Positions 24,685 through 33,524 are shown, counted from the stretch's first letter. The stretch: 64,000 bases of DNA from Lactobacillus kimbladii (GCF_000970755.1 NZ_KQ034007.1:1768273-1832272), one strand, 5' to 3'. Numbers and translations are program-made. The notes: generated by a model from the sequence alone, not told the origin.

Positions 24685-25341
24685 ATGGCAAATAATCAGA
24701 ATAACGAAAAAAATGAGAAAACAAAACAATTTTACGATTTTTTAAAATATACAATAGTCTTATTTGCGATTTTTATTTTAATTAATTTTTTATTGACAAA
24801 ATATTTGATAGTTAAGTGTTCCGTGTCTGGCATCTCGATGCAACCAACTTTTGAAAACCAAGAAAGAGTTATAGCTAATCGCAATAGCAAATTGAAACGA
24901 AATGAAATTGTCATTTTAAAGGCTCCGGATGAACGTAATTCCTTTTATATAAAAAGAATTATAGGATTACCAGGTGAAACTGTTACTGGAAAAAATAATA
25001 AGATTTATGTTAATGGCAAAAAAATAAATCAAGACTATTTAAAACCAGGATTTAAGCTGACGGATAATGAAGACGGCTTTTATGGTACAAAATATTCTTA
25101 CACTGCTGACTTTTCAATTCGTTCTTTAGCAAGAACAAAAGAATATAAAAGTATTTATTCCCCTTCTCAATTAAAAGAAATGAAAAATACTAACAAAGTT
25201 CCCAAAGGCTCGTATTTTGTAATGGGAGATCATAGGAGCGTTTCAAAAGACAGTCGTTATATAGGAGCAATTCCTAGAAGTAAAATTGAAGGTGTTGTTA
25301 AGTATCGTTATTGGCCACTTAACAGAATCAAAGTATATTAA
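24685..25341 (+). CDS. lepB: Type I signal peptidase
   Basis: 218 residues from the ATG after TAAGGAC; an in-frame TTG-type start 30 codons earlier has no ribosome-binding site. An N-terminal membrane anchor (about 20-45: YTIVLFAIFILINFLL) precedes the S26 catalytic domain. The nucleophilic serine lies in SGISMQPTF and the general-base lysine in YIKRIIGLPGE. Boxes D/E are MGDHRSVSKDSRYIG. It cleaves signal peptides of Sec-exported proteins on the outer face of the membrane. Its place at the end of a cluster of secreted SLAP proteins suggests a role in their processing, although most genomes have other copies. It is flanked by IS3 relics on both sides. Confidence 0.92.
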   Translation: MANNQNNEKNEKTKQFYDFLKYTIVLFAIFILINFLLTKYLIVKCSVSGISMQPTFENQERVIANRNSKLKRNEIVILKAPDERNSFYIKRIIGLPGETVTGKNNKIYVNGKKINQDYLKPGFKLTDNEDGFYGTKYSYTADFSIRSLARTKEYKSIYSPSQLKEMKNTNKVPKGSYFVMGDHRSVSKDSRYIGAIPRSKIEGVVKYRYWPLNRIKVY

Positions 25342-25361
25342 AAAGGAATAAGTAATTTGAT

Positions 25362-26010
25362 ATGACCCACAATTTAGGACAAATTTGGGAGCTATTTTTA
25401 TGACTAAATTATCTAAGCAAGATAAAATTCAAATCTAATCAGCTTTGGCAAAGTTATGGAATCGGTGCGACTTAACTCTGTCAGCACTATCAGATTGGAA
25501 GGACTAATATTAAATATTTGTCAGCTTTGATTAATCGTCATGGTCTAGCTATTTTAGATCAGCCTTTTACTACTTATACAAGTGATTTTAAGGAGCAGGC
25601 TCTCAAGCAAATCATAGTTGACCATGAGCCTGCCAATCAAATTTCTATTGATTTAAAGAAGAAGGACAAAGATCGGGACAATCGAGAAATAATGACTGAA
25701 ATCAAAGCTATTTATGAAGAACACACCATGGCTATCGCCGCATTACTGCAGAGCTTAGGCGTCACGGTTTATTAGTCAATCATAAAAAAGTGCAGCGCCT
25801 AATGAATAAAATGAAATTATTTGACATAGTCAGTAAATGCTGGCACAAATACAGCAACTATCGCAACACTCAGGATCCGATTAAGCCTGACCATATTAAA
25901 CGTAGCTTTAGTGTAGTTTATCACAATCACAAATGGTATTCAGATATAACTGAGTTTAAGCTCAATGAGCAAAAGACCTATTTATCACCGATCATTGATG
26001 GGTGTACTCT
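25362..26010 (+). mobile_element. 5' half of a degenerate IS3-family element
   Basis: It starts with a left terminal repeat (ACCCACAATTTAGGACAAAT) and the beginning of orfA (MTKLSKQDKIQI then stop). After many stops and shifts it enters orfB (RLMNKMKLFDIVSK, YSDITEFKLNEQKTYLSPII). It breaks off inside orfB; the missing remainder resumes at 27013, so the two halves are probably one element split by an insert. Confidence 0.8.
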
Positions 26011-26151
26011 ATTGAACTGAAACTTAAAAAATTTAAGGTTGGTTTTGACGGTGGTAAAATTTTTTCTATTGTTTTATTTGAAACCGATGAAGCACGAGCT
26101 TTATTAGTTACTTTTTCAACTACTCTAAGCAAATTAAAGAAGGCACTTTAA
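26011..26151 (+). pseudogene. 5'-truncated gene fragment at IS3 junction
   Basis: 46 codons without a start, reading IELKLKKFKVGFDGGKIFSI and ending SKLKKAL at a TAA inside a perfect terminator palindrome. It begins exactly where the IS3 homology ends. The family was not recognised. Confidence 0.4.
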
Positions 26152-26163
26152 AGTGCCTTCTTT
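26136..26163. terminator. Perfect palindromic bidirectional terminator
   Basis: AAAGAAGGCACTTT is followed by its exact inverse complement, ending in TTT on both strands. It lies between convergent reading frames. Confidence 0.85.
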
Positions 26164-26186
26164 AACTCTAGTAATAGATGGTTTTA

Positions 26187-26489
26187 TCAAATATCATTAG
26201 GATCTATATGTTCACGTGTCAATCTTGCAACCTCTGAAAGATCAAGTCCATAATCAGTTATAGAAATTTCATATTCAAAAGCATGAATTTCATCGACTTC
26301 TTTTGCCTTACCATAATTAAAGAAAGCACCAAGCGTTCCACATAAATGTAAAATGCTAGAGAGGCTTTCAGTAGAATACACAACAATAAAAACGCTATTT
26401 TTATATGATTTTTCAATTCTATATTCAAAATCATTTTTAATACTTGTTTTTATAGCAAGTATTAAATCTTTTTGTTTCTTTTCGTTCAT
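26187..26489 (-). CDS. Small hypothetical protein
   Basis: 100 residues, acidic and soluble (MNEKKQKDLILAIKTSIKND; ending HIDPNDI). There is no signal peptide or membrane helix. Composition and size resemble small immunity or regulatory proteins, but no family was recognised. The ribosome-binding site is weak. It lies inside the 1-kb segment that interrupts an IS3 copy, shares its terminator with the fragment ending at 26151, and is followed upstream by decayed nuclease sequence. If that nuclease was a toxin, this could be its immunity protein; that is speculation. Confidence 0.5.
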   Translation of the reverse strand: MNEKKQKDLILAIKTSIKNDFEYRIEKSYKNSVFIVVYSTESLSSILHLCGTLGAFFNYGKAKEVDEIHAFEYEISITDYGLDLSEVARLTREHIDPNDI

Positions 26490-26829
26490 TATTAAAAGCT
26501 TTCTGTGGGTTTCATGACTACTGCAGAGACAGAAAGAATATTAGAAGAAGCTCTTTGTTCATGCAGAATTAAGGTACCCGAATCCGCCTCTAACGATTGG
26601 GATATTTCTTACTTTTCCATTATTGTAATGAGCATGCAAATCTAATTCTAGTCTGAAAGACGCATATTAGGATCAGTCATTTTTATGTAAATGTAAAAAG
26701 TTCTACCCGATTCACGCGTTACTTTGGATATGCCTGCGTCACCCGTTACTGTTGAACGAGTGAGGTTACTAAATGAATTTATTATATCACAAAATTCATA
26801 ATATACTACATGATAAATTAACTTAATAA

Positions 26830-27012
26830 AAAACATCTCACCTTAATAATATGATCTCCTTTATTATGATCGGTATTGCAATCAAAAGAAAATTCAGGCT
26901 GAATATTGAATAGGCAATCAGATGCCCGCGATTGTAAATTTGTGTGCTATTACGATGGTTATAGTGCCATGCAGTAAGATTTACTACTTGTCTAACACGT
27001 AGATTATCATTA
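26830..27012 (-). pseudogene. Remnant of a DNA/RNA non-specific endonuclease
   Basis: The frame reads VVNLTAWHYNHRNSTQIYNR and continues GHLIAYS. NRGHLI.Y is the signature of secreted DNA/RNA non-specific (NUC/DNA-entry type) endonucleases, with its catalytic histidine. After this, with a frame change, IQPEFSFD and NTDHNKGDH resemble the C-terminal end of such nucleases. The catalytic core between is deleted. Further minus-strand coding debris (26560-26836, including DLHAHYNNGKVRNIPIVRGG) was not identified. Non-functional. Confidence 0.5.
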
Positions 27013-27440
27013 GTAACATTTACTATTTCTCGTAATCCTAATCTAAGCAAACATGGCTATGTTAAAAAAGGCCTGGCACAAATATCCGGCACTGAATGGC
27101 TTGATCTTCCACACTGATCAAGGCTGGCAATACCAAAACGGCCAGTTTCAAGCGTGGCTCAAAAATTATGGCATTAGCCAATCAATGTCACGCAAGGGCA
27201 ATTCGCTTGATGATGGGTTAATGGAAGGCTTCTTCGGGATACTCAAGCGAGAAATGTTTTATGGATTTGAAAAGCAGTTTAAGAATCTCACTGAACTGGA
27301 AGACGCAATCAGAGACTACATTGAGTATTACAATCAGAAAAGAATCAAGATCAAACTAAAAGGACTAACTCCGCTTGAATATCGGAAGTTAGTCCTTAGT
27401 AAAGCTAATAAAGTGTCCTAATTTTAGGGTTCACATCAAA
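27013..27440 (+). mobile_element. 3' half of an IS3-family element with intact orfB end
   Basis: It encodes the last ~120 codons of the transposase without interruption: GLIFHTDQGWQYQNGQFQAW, DDGLMEGFFGILKREMFYG and GLTPLEYRKLVLS. The right terminal repeat TCCTAATTTTAGGGTTCACA follows. Two of the DDE catalytic residues (D in HTDQG, E in EGFFG) are present, but the 5' part lies elsewhere (25362-26010), so it cannot transpose by itself. Confidence 0.85.
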
Positions 27441-27582
27441 TAGGAACGTTTTTCAAAAAACGGTAGCCATCACTTCTAATGACAGGTATCTTCTAAAGGA
27501 AACTTACAAAAGTAGTCTTTCCCTTACCTGACTTTATTCTATCTATAGAAACGAAAACTCCTTTTGCATAATTTGTGCACGT

Positions 27583-27834
27583 ATGTCTTTTACAAATTTA
27601 TGTATATTAAAGATTACTATAATTTCTGGTGGTGTTGGATTTGATCTAGGAAATATTAAGCTACTAACTGAAAAAAACAAAACTATTACCAGTAATTCGG
27701 AACTTAAAGTACTTGAACATCCTTCTCAAACTGTTGCTAGCTTAAGTTTCACTAATACTATTATAGCTAGTCTCATGGTATTAAAAACTTTTAAGATAAT
27801 AACTAAAATAGATGCCTTTTCTGAAAAAATATAG
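27583..27834 (+). CDS. Doubtful 83-codon hypothetical frame
   Basis: An open frame with two weakly hydrophobic stretches (around 10-25 and 52-72) and no ribosome-binding site before its ATG. It ends only 3 nt before the strong promoter at 27838. It may be a remnant or chance. Low confidence. Confidence 0.22.
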   Translation: MSFTNLCILKITIISGGVGFDLGNIKLLTEKNKTITSNSELKVLEHPSQTVASLSFTNTIIASLMVLKTFKIITKIDAFSEKI

Positions 27835-27837
27835 GTA

Positions 27838-27866
27838 TTGACTTTAAAAATCTTAAAATATATAAT
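27838..27866 (+). promoter_or_regulatory. Near-consensus sigma-A promoter for the small peptide gene
   Basis: TTGACT (27838-27843) and TATAAT (27861-27866) are separated by exactly 17 nt. Transcription would start near 27873, leaving a ~47-nt leader. This is the best promoter match in the window outside the toxin-antitoxin genes. Confidence 0.8.
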
Positions 27867-27919
27867 AATTAAAAATAAATTATAATTTTATAAGCGTTTG
27901 TATAAAGGATGCGCATAAT

Positions 27920-28015
27920 ATGTCAGAACAAATTTCACAAGATGTCAATGTAGAGAAGTTGAGTTTGAAGAACTATTTCAAGATATTGTTGCATATCATC
28001 GTACGTAATAATTAA
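27920..28015 (+). CDS. 31-residue peptide upstream of two ABC exporters
   Basis: A short frame that is easily missed. ATG is preceded by AAAGGA at 10-nt spacing and by a near-consensus promoter, and is followed by a perfect palindromic terminator, so it has the parts of a real gene. The peptide has an acidic, polar first half (MSEQISQDVNVE) and a cationic, hydrophobic second half (KLSLKNYFKILLHIIVRNN) able to form an amphipathic helix. It contains no cysteine and no double-glycine site. The next two genes encode ABC exporters without peptidase domains. A leaderless bacteriocin, a pheromone or a regulatory leader peptide all fit; no family is recognised. Confidence 0.55.
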   Translation: MSEQISQDVNVEKLSLKNYFKILLHIIVRNN

Positions 28016-28038
28016 AAAATCATATGATTTTTATTATT

Positions 28039-28074
28039 CTATTGCTATATGTTAACATATAGCAATAGTTTTTT
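28039..28074 (+). terminator. Perfect palindromic terminator/attenuator
   Basis: A 30-nt perfect palindrome (CTATTGCTATATGTT and its complement) is followed by six T residues. It separates the peptide gene from the first ABC gene 21 nt downstream, so it could attenuate exporter expression relative to the peptide. Confidence 0.88.
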
Positions 28075-28094
28075 AAGTTCGAAAGAGATTTGCA

Positions 28095-29669
28095 ATGTCA
28101 CTTAAAAGCCTTTTTAAAGTCAACATTTTACGAGGCAGTTTGTTGCTACTTATATACCTGCTTTACTCTTATACAGGCACTATAACAACATACCTCTTTA
28201 GGTACGCATTAAACGCCTTAACCCGTAAAGATCTAACAACTTTTTTGTATTGGTGCAGTGTTGAAATATTAGTTGCAATCGTAAGCAGCATATTCTTAGC
28301 TACTAGTACATATCTGTTTAACAAACAGATTCAGCAATATATCCATATGCTTAGAGACAAGGTTATTCATCATTATTATCAAAATGGCGATGGTAAAGTT
28401 GCCAAAATGCAGAATATTTTAAATAATAATATGAAGATATTGACAGATGAATATGCCAAACCCTGGATTCTTATCTTAAGCAGCACCTTAATGCTCCTGA
28501 TGTCAATAGGTGTGCTATTTTCTATGCATTGGTCACTTGTCATAGCGACAGTAATCACTTGTATCATAGTGCTTGATCTGCCACAATTTACCAAAAAAGC
28601 TACTGCGCGAGCAACTAAGACAGCCTCTCAAAAAAATGCCGCCTTTTTAAAAACAGTTGCAGAGTGGTTCAGTGGATTAAATGTATTGCGTCGCTATCAT
28701 GCAGTTAATCGTTTGCAGCTTGCACTTAAACAGGATAGTGCTACTCTTGCCACTGCTAACAAAAATAAGCAAAAGACCATGAGTATTGCAGACGGACTGA
28801 ATGGATTAGGCAATTCATTTGGCCAAATTGGTATTATTCTTTGGGGTGGACTACTTTTCTTTCACCACCAGCTAGACTTCGGTGGTTGGCTTGTTGCAAG
28901 TAATTTTGCCGCTTCAATTTTTGATGAATTATGGGACATAATTGATTCTATTACTCAGATAAAGGCTACACAGGACCTGCGTGACGAGCTTTACACACTA
29001 ACTCAAGATAATACTGAAACAGACAGCGAAGAAGGTGCTGCTCCTGTTGCCTTTAGTGTAAAAAATTTGGTGATAAATTACGGCAGGCATCAGATAAAAT
29101 ATCCAGATTTTACAATTAAGGCGCACGACAAAGTCCTGCTTAGTGGAGATTCAGGTACCGGCAAATCAACACTGCTTAAGGCTATCTTAGGCAAATTGCA
29201 GCCTGCAGCTGGCTCAATTGAATATTATAATAGAAAAAATGAACTGATTACGCCTGACTACAGACAGATTGGTTATGTCGCTCAAGACGGCGTGCTTTTC
29301 CCTGATACAATTGCAAATAATGTGACAATGTTTCAGCATTATTCTGAAGTGGAAATAAATCGTGTAATAAATTTGGTTAAATTAACTGATGATTTAGCAA
29401 AATTTCCGCAAGGTATAAATACGACAATTAATATGGATACCCCCAACCTATCTGGCGGTCAGCAACAAAAAATTATTTTGGCAAGAGCTGAGCTAAAAAG
29501 CCAAGATTTATTACTATTAGACGAACCAACTAGCGCGATTGACAGCAAAACTAGTGCCACGATTATCAAGTCATTGCTAGCAAGCAAGCAGACAGTGGTC
29601 ATGATTGGTCATAACTTGCGACCAGAAGTACAAAAATTATTTGACTATCAGATTAACTTGAAGAGTTAA
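28095..29669 (+). CDS. ABC exporter subunit 1, fused membrane and ATPase domains
   Basis: 524 residues. Six membrane helices lie at about 12-285. Walker A is GDSGTGKS, the Q-loop YVAQDG, the signature LSGGQQQK, Walker B LLLLDEPTSAID and the H-loop VMIGHN. It has no C39 peptidase. Only 16 nt separate it from a second exporter gene with matching motif spacing, so the two probably form a heterodimeric exporter. No closer promoter than 27838 was seen; expression would then depend on read-through of the palindromic terminator, or on an unrecognised promoter. Likely cargo is the 31-residue peptide upstream (inference from adjacency). Confidence 0.87.
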   Translation: MSLKSLFKVNILRGSLLLLIYLLYSYTGTITTYLFRYALNALTRKDLTTFLYWCSVEILVAIVSSIFLATSTYLFNKQIQQYIHMLRDKVIHHYYQNGDGKVAKMQNILNNNMKILTDEYAKPWILILSSTLMLLMSIGVLFSMHWSLVIATVITCIIVLDLPQFTKKATARATKTASQKNAAFLKTVAEWFSGLNVLRRYHAVNRLQLALKQDSATLATANKNKQKTMSIADGLNGLGNSFGQIGIILWGGLLFFHHQLDFGGWLVASNFAASIFDELWDIIDSITQIKATQDLRDELYTLTQDNTETDSEEGAAPVAFSVKNLVINYGRHQIKYPDFTIKAHDKVLLSGDSGTGKSTLLKAILGKLQPAAGSIEYYNRKNELITPDYRQIGYVAQDGVLFPDTIANNVTMFQHYSEVEINRVINLVKLTDDLAKFPQGINTTINMDTPNLSGGQQQKIILARAELKSQDLLLLDEPTSAIDSKTSATIIKSLLASKQTVVMIGHNLRPEVQKLFDYQINLKS

Positions 29670-29685
29670 GCATGAAGGGGGAATT

Positions 29686-31308
29686 ATGAAGATAAAAGAT
29701 TTTTGGCATGTTAACCCACTAATTTTTATTAGCACTATAATTGTTCAATTATTAGTACCTGCTTTATCCTTGTTAACCGTACAAGTTGGAATATATCAGG
29801 TCGATGCTATCCAACAAGTTAATTTGCCCAAATTTTTAAAATTAACGGCACTTAATTTTGTTTTGCTAGCAGTTAGTTACATAGTAGAATATTTGTTTGA
29901 CTATCTTTTAGCCAAACAAAAAGAGCGATATAAATTAATTTTAAGAGGTAAAATAATTAAGCGCCTCTGTTACACCAAACAAGAATATTCAATTGCTCAA
30001 ATACAGAACTTTTTAACAAATGACTTAATCCAAAGTGAAGAAAATTATCTTGATGCTTTTATGAGTTTAATTGGCGGCTTAGGTTATGTTGTTTCTGCTT
30101 TGATTCTGTTATTTTCCATCCATTGGACCATGCTAGTTGTCATTTCCTTGATGGTAATCATCTCCTTACTTTTACCAAAATTAACAGAGAAGCCATTACA
30201 AAAAGCAATAATGGCTATTTCTGATAATAACAAAAAGTATCTTGATACAATAAGTAAATGGCTGACTGGCATAGAAGAGTTACAACGATATTTTTCAGGT
30301 AGTCACCTTTTTGCAGTATTAAGCAAATCTTCACGAAAATTAGAGCGTGCCAATGTTAAAGAAGCTGGAATCAAGCAGTGCCTTAAAGTCGTTAACGAAA
30401 TTGCAGCTCAGTTTATGTTATTAGTGCTATATGCTGTGACTGGATATCTAATTGTATCCAAGCAAATTGCTTTTGGCGTAATCTCAGTAGTCAGTGATCT
30501 CAAATATTATTTAAGTAGTGGTATTGAATGGATCACAGAGGCTCGAGGAGCCATGGCAGGAGCCTCTAGCCTCAATAGGCAAATTGAAAATTTGGCTTCA
30601 CCAATTGTTAAGCCTGAAGAATCAAATTCAGATTTAGAAGAAGTAGATGAAATTGTTACAGACAATTTGCAGATAGCTTTCCCGAATGGCGAAAGCATAC
30701 AATTACCTAATATTAAAGTTAAACCTGGTCAAAAAATATTATTAACTGGCGAGTCTGGCGTGGGTAAATCAACTTTACTTAAAATTCTGGCTGGTGAATT
30801 AAGGCCTAGTTCTGGTCGTGTGATTTACCGAGGAAAAAAAGGCACTTTAACTCATCCTGATTTAAGTAAAATCGGATACTTGCCTCAAGATGCAATCTTG
30901 TTTCCTGTTAGCATAAATGACAACATAACAATGTTTGACGATCGCATAGCGCCACTGGTACCGACATTAGTCAAAGACATGCAGCTACAGCAAGATGTCG
31001 ATAAGCAAAAGCTAAGTTTGCAAACAATAATTGATTTAAACAAGTTGAACATATCTGGTGGTCAAAGACAAAAAATAGTTTTAGCACGTGCACTAATTCA
31101 TCAAAGCAAAATTATTCTAATTGATGAGGGAACTAGTGCGATTGACGCACAGGCAACCATAAAAGTTTTACAAAAGATCATGAAAACTAATGCTAGTGTA
31201 GTTTTCATTGCCCATAATTTAAATCAAGAAATGAAGAAACTTTTTGATTACGAACTACGTTTAGTTAAAAGCAATAACAAAATAAAAAAGCTGATATTAT
31301 CAGCATAA
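29686..31308 (+). CDS. ABC exporter subunit 2, fused membrane and ATPase domains
   Basis: 540 residues with AGGGGG seven bases before the ATG. Six membrane helices lie at about 10-290. Walker A is GESGVGKS, the Q-loop YLPQDA, the signature ISGGQRQK, Walker B ILIDEGTSAID and the H-loop VFIAHN. The neighbouring subunit has DEPTSAID, and both catalytic glutamates are present, so neither site looks degenerate. It is the likely partner of the preceding gene. The C-terminus ends in a lysine-rich tail. Confidence 0.87.
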   Translation: MKIKDFWHVNPLIFISTIIVQLLVPALSLLTVQVGIYQVDAIQQVNLPKFLKLTALNFVLLAVSYIVEYLFDYLLAKQKERYKLILRGKIIKRLCYTKQEYSIAQIQNFLTNDLIQSEENYLDAFMSLIGGLGYVVSALILLFSIHWTMLVVISLMVIISLLLPKLTEKPLQKAIMAISDNNKKYLDTISKWLTGIEELQRYFSGSHLFAVLSKSSRKLERANVKEAGIKQCLKVVNEIAAQFMLLVLYAVTGYLIVSKQIAFGVISVVSDLKYYLSSGIEWITEARGAMAGASSLNRQIENLASPIVKPEESNSDLEEVDEIVTDNLQIAFPNGESIQLPNIKVKPGQKILLTGESGVGKSTLLKILAGELRPSSGRVIYRGKKGTLTHPDLSKIGYLPQDAILFPVSINDNITMFDDRIAPLVPTLVKDMQLQQDVDKQKLSLQTIIDLNKLNISGGQRQKIVLARALIHQSKIILIDEGTSAIDAQATIKVLQKIMKTNASVVFIAHNLNQEMKKLFDYELRLVKSNNKIKKLILSA

Positions 31309-31442
31309 GTTTAAAAAAAGCTATATTGAAAGTTTAACAGCTAACGTAGAATAAAATTAAGTCTGATCAGCCTACAGTATCAGCTGTAAAATTTTATCTT
31401 AAAGTTATTCATCGATACCATAATAGAAGTTAGAAAATCAAG

Positions 31443-31488
31443 AAGACCGCCCCACAATTCGCTAAAGTTTTTATTGGGACGGACTTTT
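31443..31488. terminator. Orphan Fst-type shared terminator
   Basis: AAGACCGCCCCA ... TGGGACGGACTTTTT with gctaaag...ttatt in the loop matches the shared terminators of the cassettes at 18.5 and 18.8 kb. No antitoxin promoter hairpins or intact toxin frame remain, so a fourth cassette has decayed here. Confidence 0.5.
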
Positions 31489-31807
31489 TGGTTTTCATTC
31501 ATTTTACTAGCTTGTACTACGATAAATTAAAGTTTACTTACAGAAAACAGATATCATTAAAATTCATACTTCCTGTGTTTTTATTATAACTAACTAAAAT
31601 ATGAGCAAAATAGATATGATTCATATCTACTTTGCTCAATATTTTATCTTTTAGTGTTAAGAAAAGCTTACAACAATCTAGTTAACTTTATCATGGCCGA
31701 CAAACTATCAAAATCTTATTACCTAGTTAAAGTAGATAATACTGTATCATTCAATTTAGCATATTTTACATTATAAGTAATAGAAAGTTAATTAATGGAG
31801 CAGAAAT

Positions 31808-31867
31808 ATGCTGTTTGGTTACACCAACTATTTAAAAAGAATGGAGTATATTGTTTTTATTGTTTAA
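31808..31867 (+). CDS. Possible 19-residue hydrophobic peptide
   Basis: ATG preceded by GGAG at 8-nt spacing encodes MLFGYTNYLKRMEYIVFIV, with a hydrophobic C-terminus reminiscent in shape of short hydrophobic pheromone precursors. It could equally be the surviving N-terminus of a lost membrane protein, as LLFIRS follows the stop in frame. Low confidence. Confidence 0.25.
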   Translation: MLFGYTNYLKRMEYIVFIV

Positions 31868-31972
31868 TTGCTTTTTATTAGGAGTTAAAATTATTAATAA
31901 TATCCCTATTTATTAGTGGGATCCTTTTTATATTTGAGTTTTATAAATAGCCCATCAGTATAAAATTCATAC

Positions 31973-32173
31973 TCAAACGAGAAATGTTTTATGGATTTGA
32001 AAAGCAGTTTAAGAATCTCACTGAACTGGAAGACGCAATCAGAGACTACATTGAGTATTACAATCAGAAAAGAATCAAGATCAAACTAAAAGGACTAACT
32101 CCGCTTGAATATCGGCAATTAGTCCTTAGATAGCAGCTAATATAAAGTGTCCAAATTTTAGGGTTCACATCAA
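31973..32173 (+). mobile_element. IS3-family 3' end (relic)
   Basis: The last ~50 codons of orfB (REMFYGFEKQFKNLTELEDA ... YRQLVLR) followed by the right terminal repeat TCCAAATTTTAGGGTTCACA. It is truncated at its 5' side within the transposase. Confidence 0.85.
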
Positions 32174-32203
32174 TTAGGACTTAATCCTTTTTACTTTCAC
32201 CTT

Positions 32204-32989
32204 TTATAACTCTGCTAATCGTTTTTCATCTACATGAAACATAATCATGCAATAAAGTAATAATATTGCAGTCATAAACACCACCACATAGATGTTAGTA
32301 GTTCCAGGAAGTTCACGTAAGAAATCAGCCGGTGAATAACTTATAAAATATGGCAAATGGGTAGTTGCATTCATTAATAATAAAATTATCTGCAAAACTA
32401 AACCTGTACACATGGCAGCAAACTTATTTTTAATCCACAAAGAAGTAACCATTGAGAATACAGCGAACAATCCTCCCCAAAGAGAAGAAAATATAATTGA
32501 TAATATAGCGTGGACAAATGGATGGGAATAATAAAGGGAGACAAACAGCATAGTAAAATTCCTAGCACCAATATTGATATTAAGTAAATTATCGGGCTTA
32601 ACATTAGGTAATATCATAAACCAAGAGAAAAAGTTAAACAGTAAAGGAACAGCGATCACAATAAAACCTGTCATAAATGTGATTTCTAGGTATCCTAACA
32701 AGATTTGCTTAATGGACTTCTCCATCTTTAATTTATAAAAATAGCCGTTGGTAAAATCTTCTTTTAATAAAGTACTGGCAGGTAAACTCGCTATTAAAGG
32801 TAACAAGATAAAAAATATAGTAGGAACAAAAGTAAATCCATCTGTTGATATCCACATAGTATAAGGTGAGTTTGTCGCAGGAATATTTTTAGACGCAGAA
32901 ACAGCACATTGTACAACGCTAATACTTATTCCTATAACCAATGCCAAAAACAACCATAATTTATTCAAACGTGACCACAAAAATTTCAT
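32204..32989 (-). CDS. ABC-2-type permease, last gene of the exporter operon
   Basis: 261 residues with about six membrane helices (for example LWLFLALVIGISISVVQCAV, ITFMTGFIVIAVPLLFNFF, AVFMTAILLLYCMIMF). The layout matches ABC-2 permeases of the antimicrobial-peptide resistance/immunity type. It has GGAG eight bases upstream and follows the lipid-anchored or membrane-tethered 174-residue protein by 10 nt. It probably works with the ATPase at 33514-34149. The substrate is unknown. Confidence 0.72.
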   Translation of the reverse strand: MKFLWSRLNKLWLFLALVIGISISVVQCAVSASKNIPATNSPYTMWISTDGFTFVPTIFFILLPLIASLPASTLLKEDFTNGYFYKLKMEKSIKQILLGYLEITFMTGFIVIAVPLLFNFFSWFMILPNVKPDNLLNINIGARNFTMLFVSLYYSHPFVHAILSIIFSSLWGGLFAVFSMVTSLWIKNKFAAMCTGLVLQIILLLMNATTHLPYFISYSPADFLRELPGTTNIYVVVFMTAILLLYCMIMFHVDEKRLAEL

Positions 32990-32999
32990 TTTATTTCTC

Positions 33000-33524
33000 C
33001 TATTCTAGCAGAAGCGAATATTTGACATAGTGCTTCTTAGCTGGTACCAAGAAACTGAAACGTAATTTTTGATTACGCATGTCATATGAATAGCGCGGAA
33101 TAGTAAAGTCCATTGTAAAAGGCTGCTTGCCGTTCGCTAATGCTTTATAAGGATTAATACTGTGGTGGCTTTTGTCATACAATTTTATTGAGGGATTGCT
33201 TGTACCATAAGGATTATTTAGATACATATTTTCTATAAAATTAGGATTGTTTTTTCTCTCGCCATAGAATGGCTGACCAGTTTGACGTATATGAAATTTA
33301 ACTTTGGCTTGTACAGCGTCCTTACTTTTCTTAACTGCAGCTTCATGAACAATAAAGTTAACGTGATAGGCTTTTACCAATTCATTTTTGCGAAAAAGCT
33401 GTTCTTTAGTCACACCATACTGCTGAGGATGGGCGTTTACCTGGCGGTAGCGATAAAAGCCCACGCAGCCAACTACAATTATTATCACAATTAAGAAGCT
33501 CCATAATAATTTTTTATTTTTCAT
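33000..33524 (-). CDS. Membrane-anchored extracytoplasmic protein in the ABC operon
   Basis: 174 residues: one N-terminal helix (KLLWSFLIVIIIVVGCVGFY) and an external domain of about 145 residues rich in basic and aromatic residues, without a recognisable motif. The helix contains a cysteine (VVGCVGF), but the context is not a standard lipobox. It overlaps the ATPase gene by 11 nt, indicating translational coupling. It may be an accessory of the transporter, such as a substrate receptor or sensor; this is inference from the overlap. Confidence 0.62.
   Translation of the reverse strand: MKNKKLLWSFLIVIIIVVGCVGFYRYRQVNAHPQQYGVTKEQLFRKNELVKAYHVNFIVHEAAVKKSKDAVQAKVKFHIRQTGQPFYGERKNNPNFIENMYLNNPYGTSNPSIKLYDKSHHSINPYKALANGKQPFTMDFTIPRYSYDMRNQKLRFSFLVPAKKHYVKYSLLLE

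Larger units (their letters stand above)
31309..32203. other. Intergenic region with toxin-antitoxin and IS3 remnants
   Basis: It holds an orphan Fst-type terminator (31443-31488), a possible 19-codon peptide frame (31808-31867) with a weak hairpin after it (31902-31922), and an IS3 right end (31973-32173). Between these, AT-rich sequence without recognisable content. Confidence 0.55.

Noticed and set aside
26514-26645. 43-codon plus-strand frame beginning MTTAETERILEE
   Set aside because: No ribosome-binding site; it lies opposite degenerate coding debris and has biased, feature-poor composition.
6431-31308. C39-peptidase bacteriocin exporters
   Set aside because: All five exporters begin directly with membrane helices and lack the N-terminal cysteine-protease domain.
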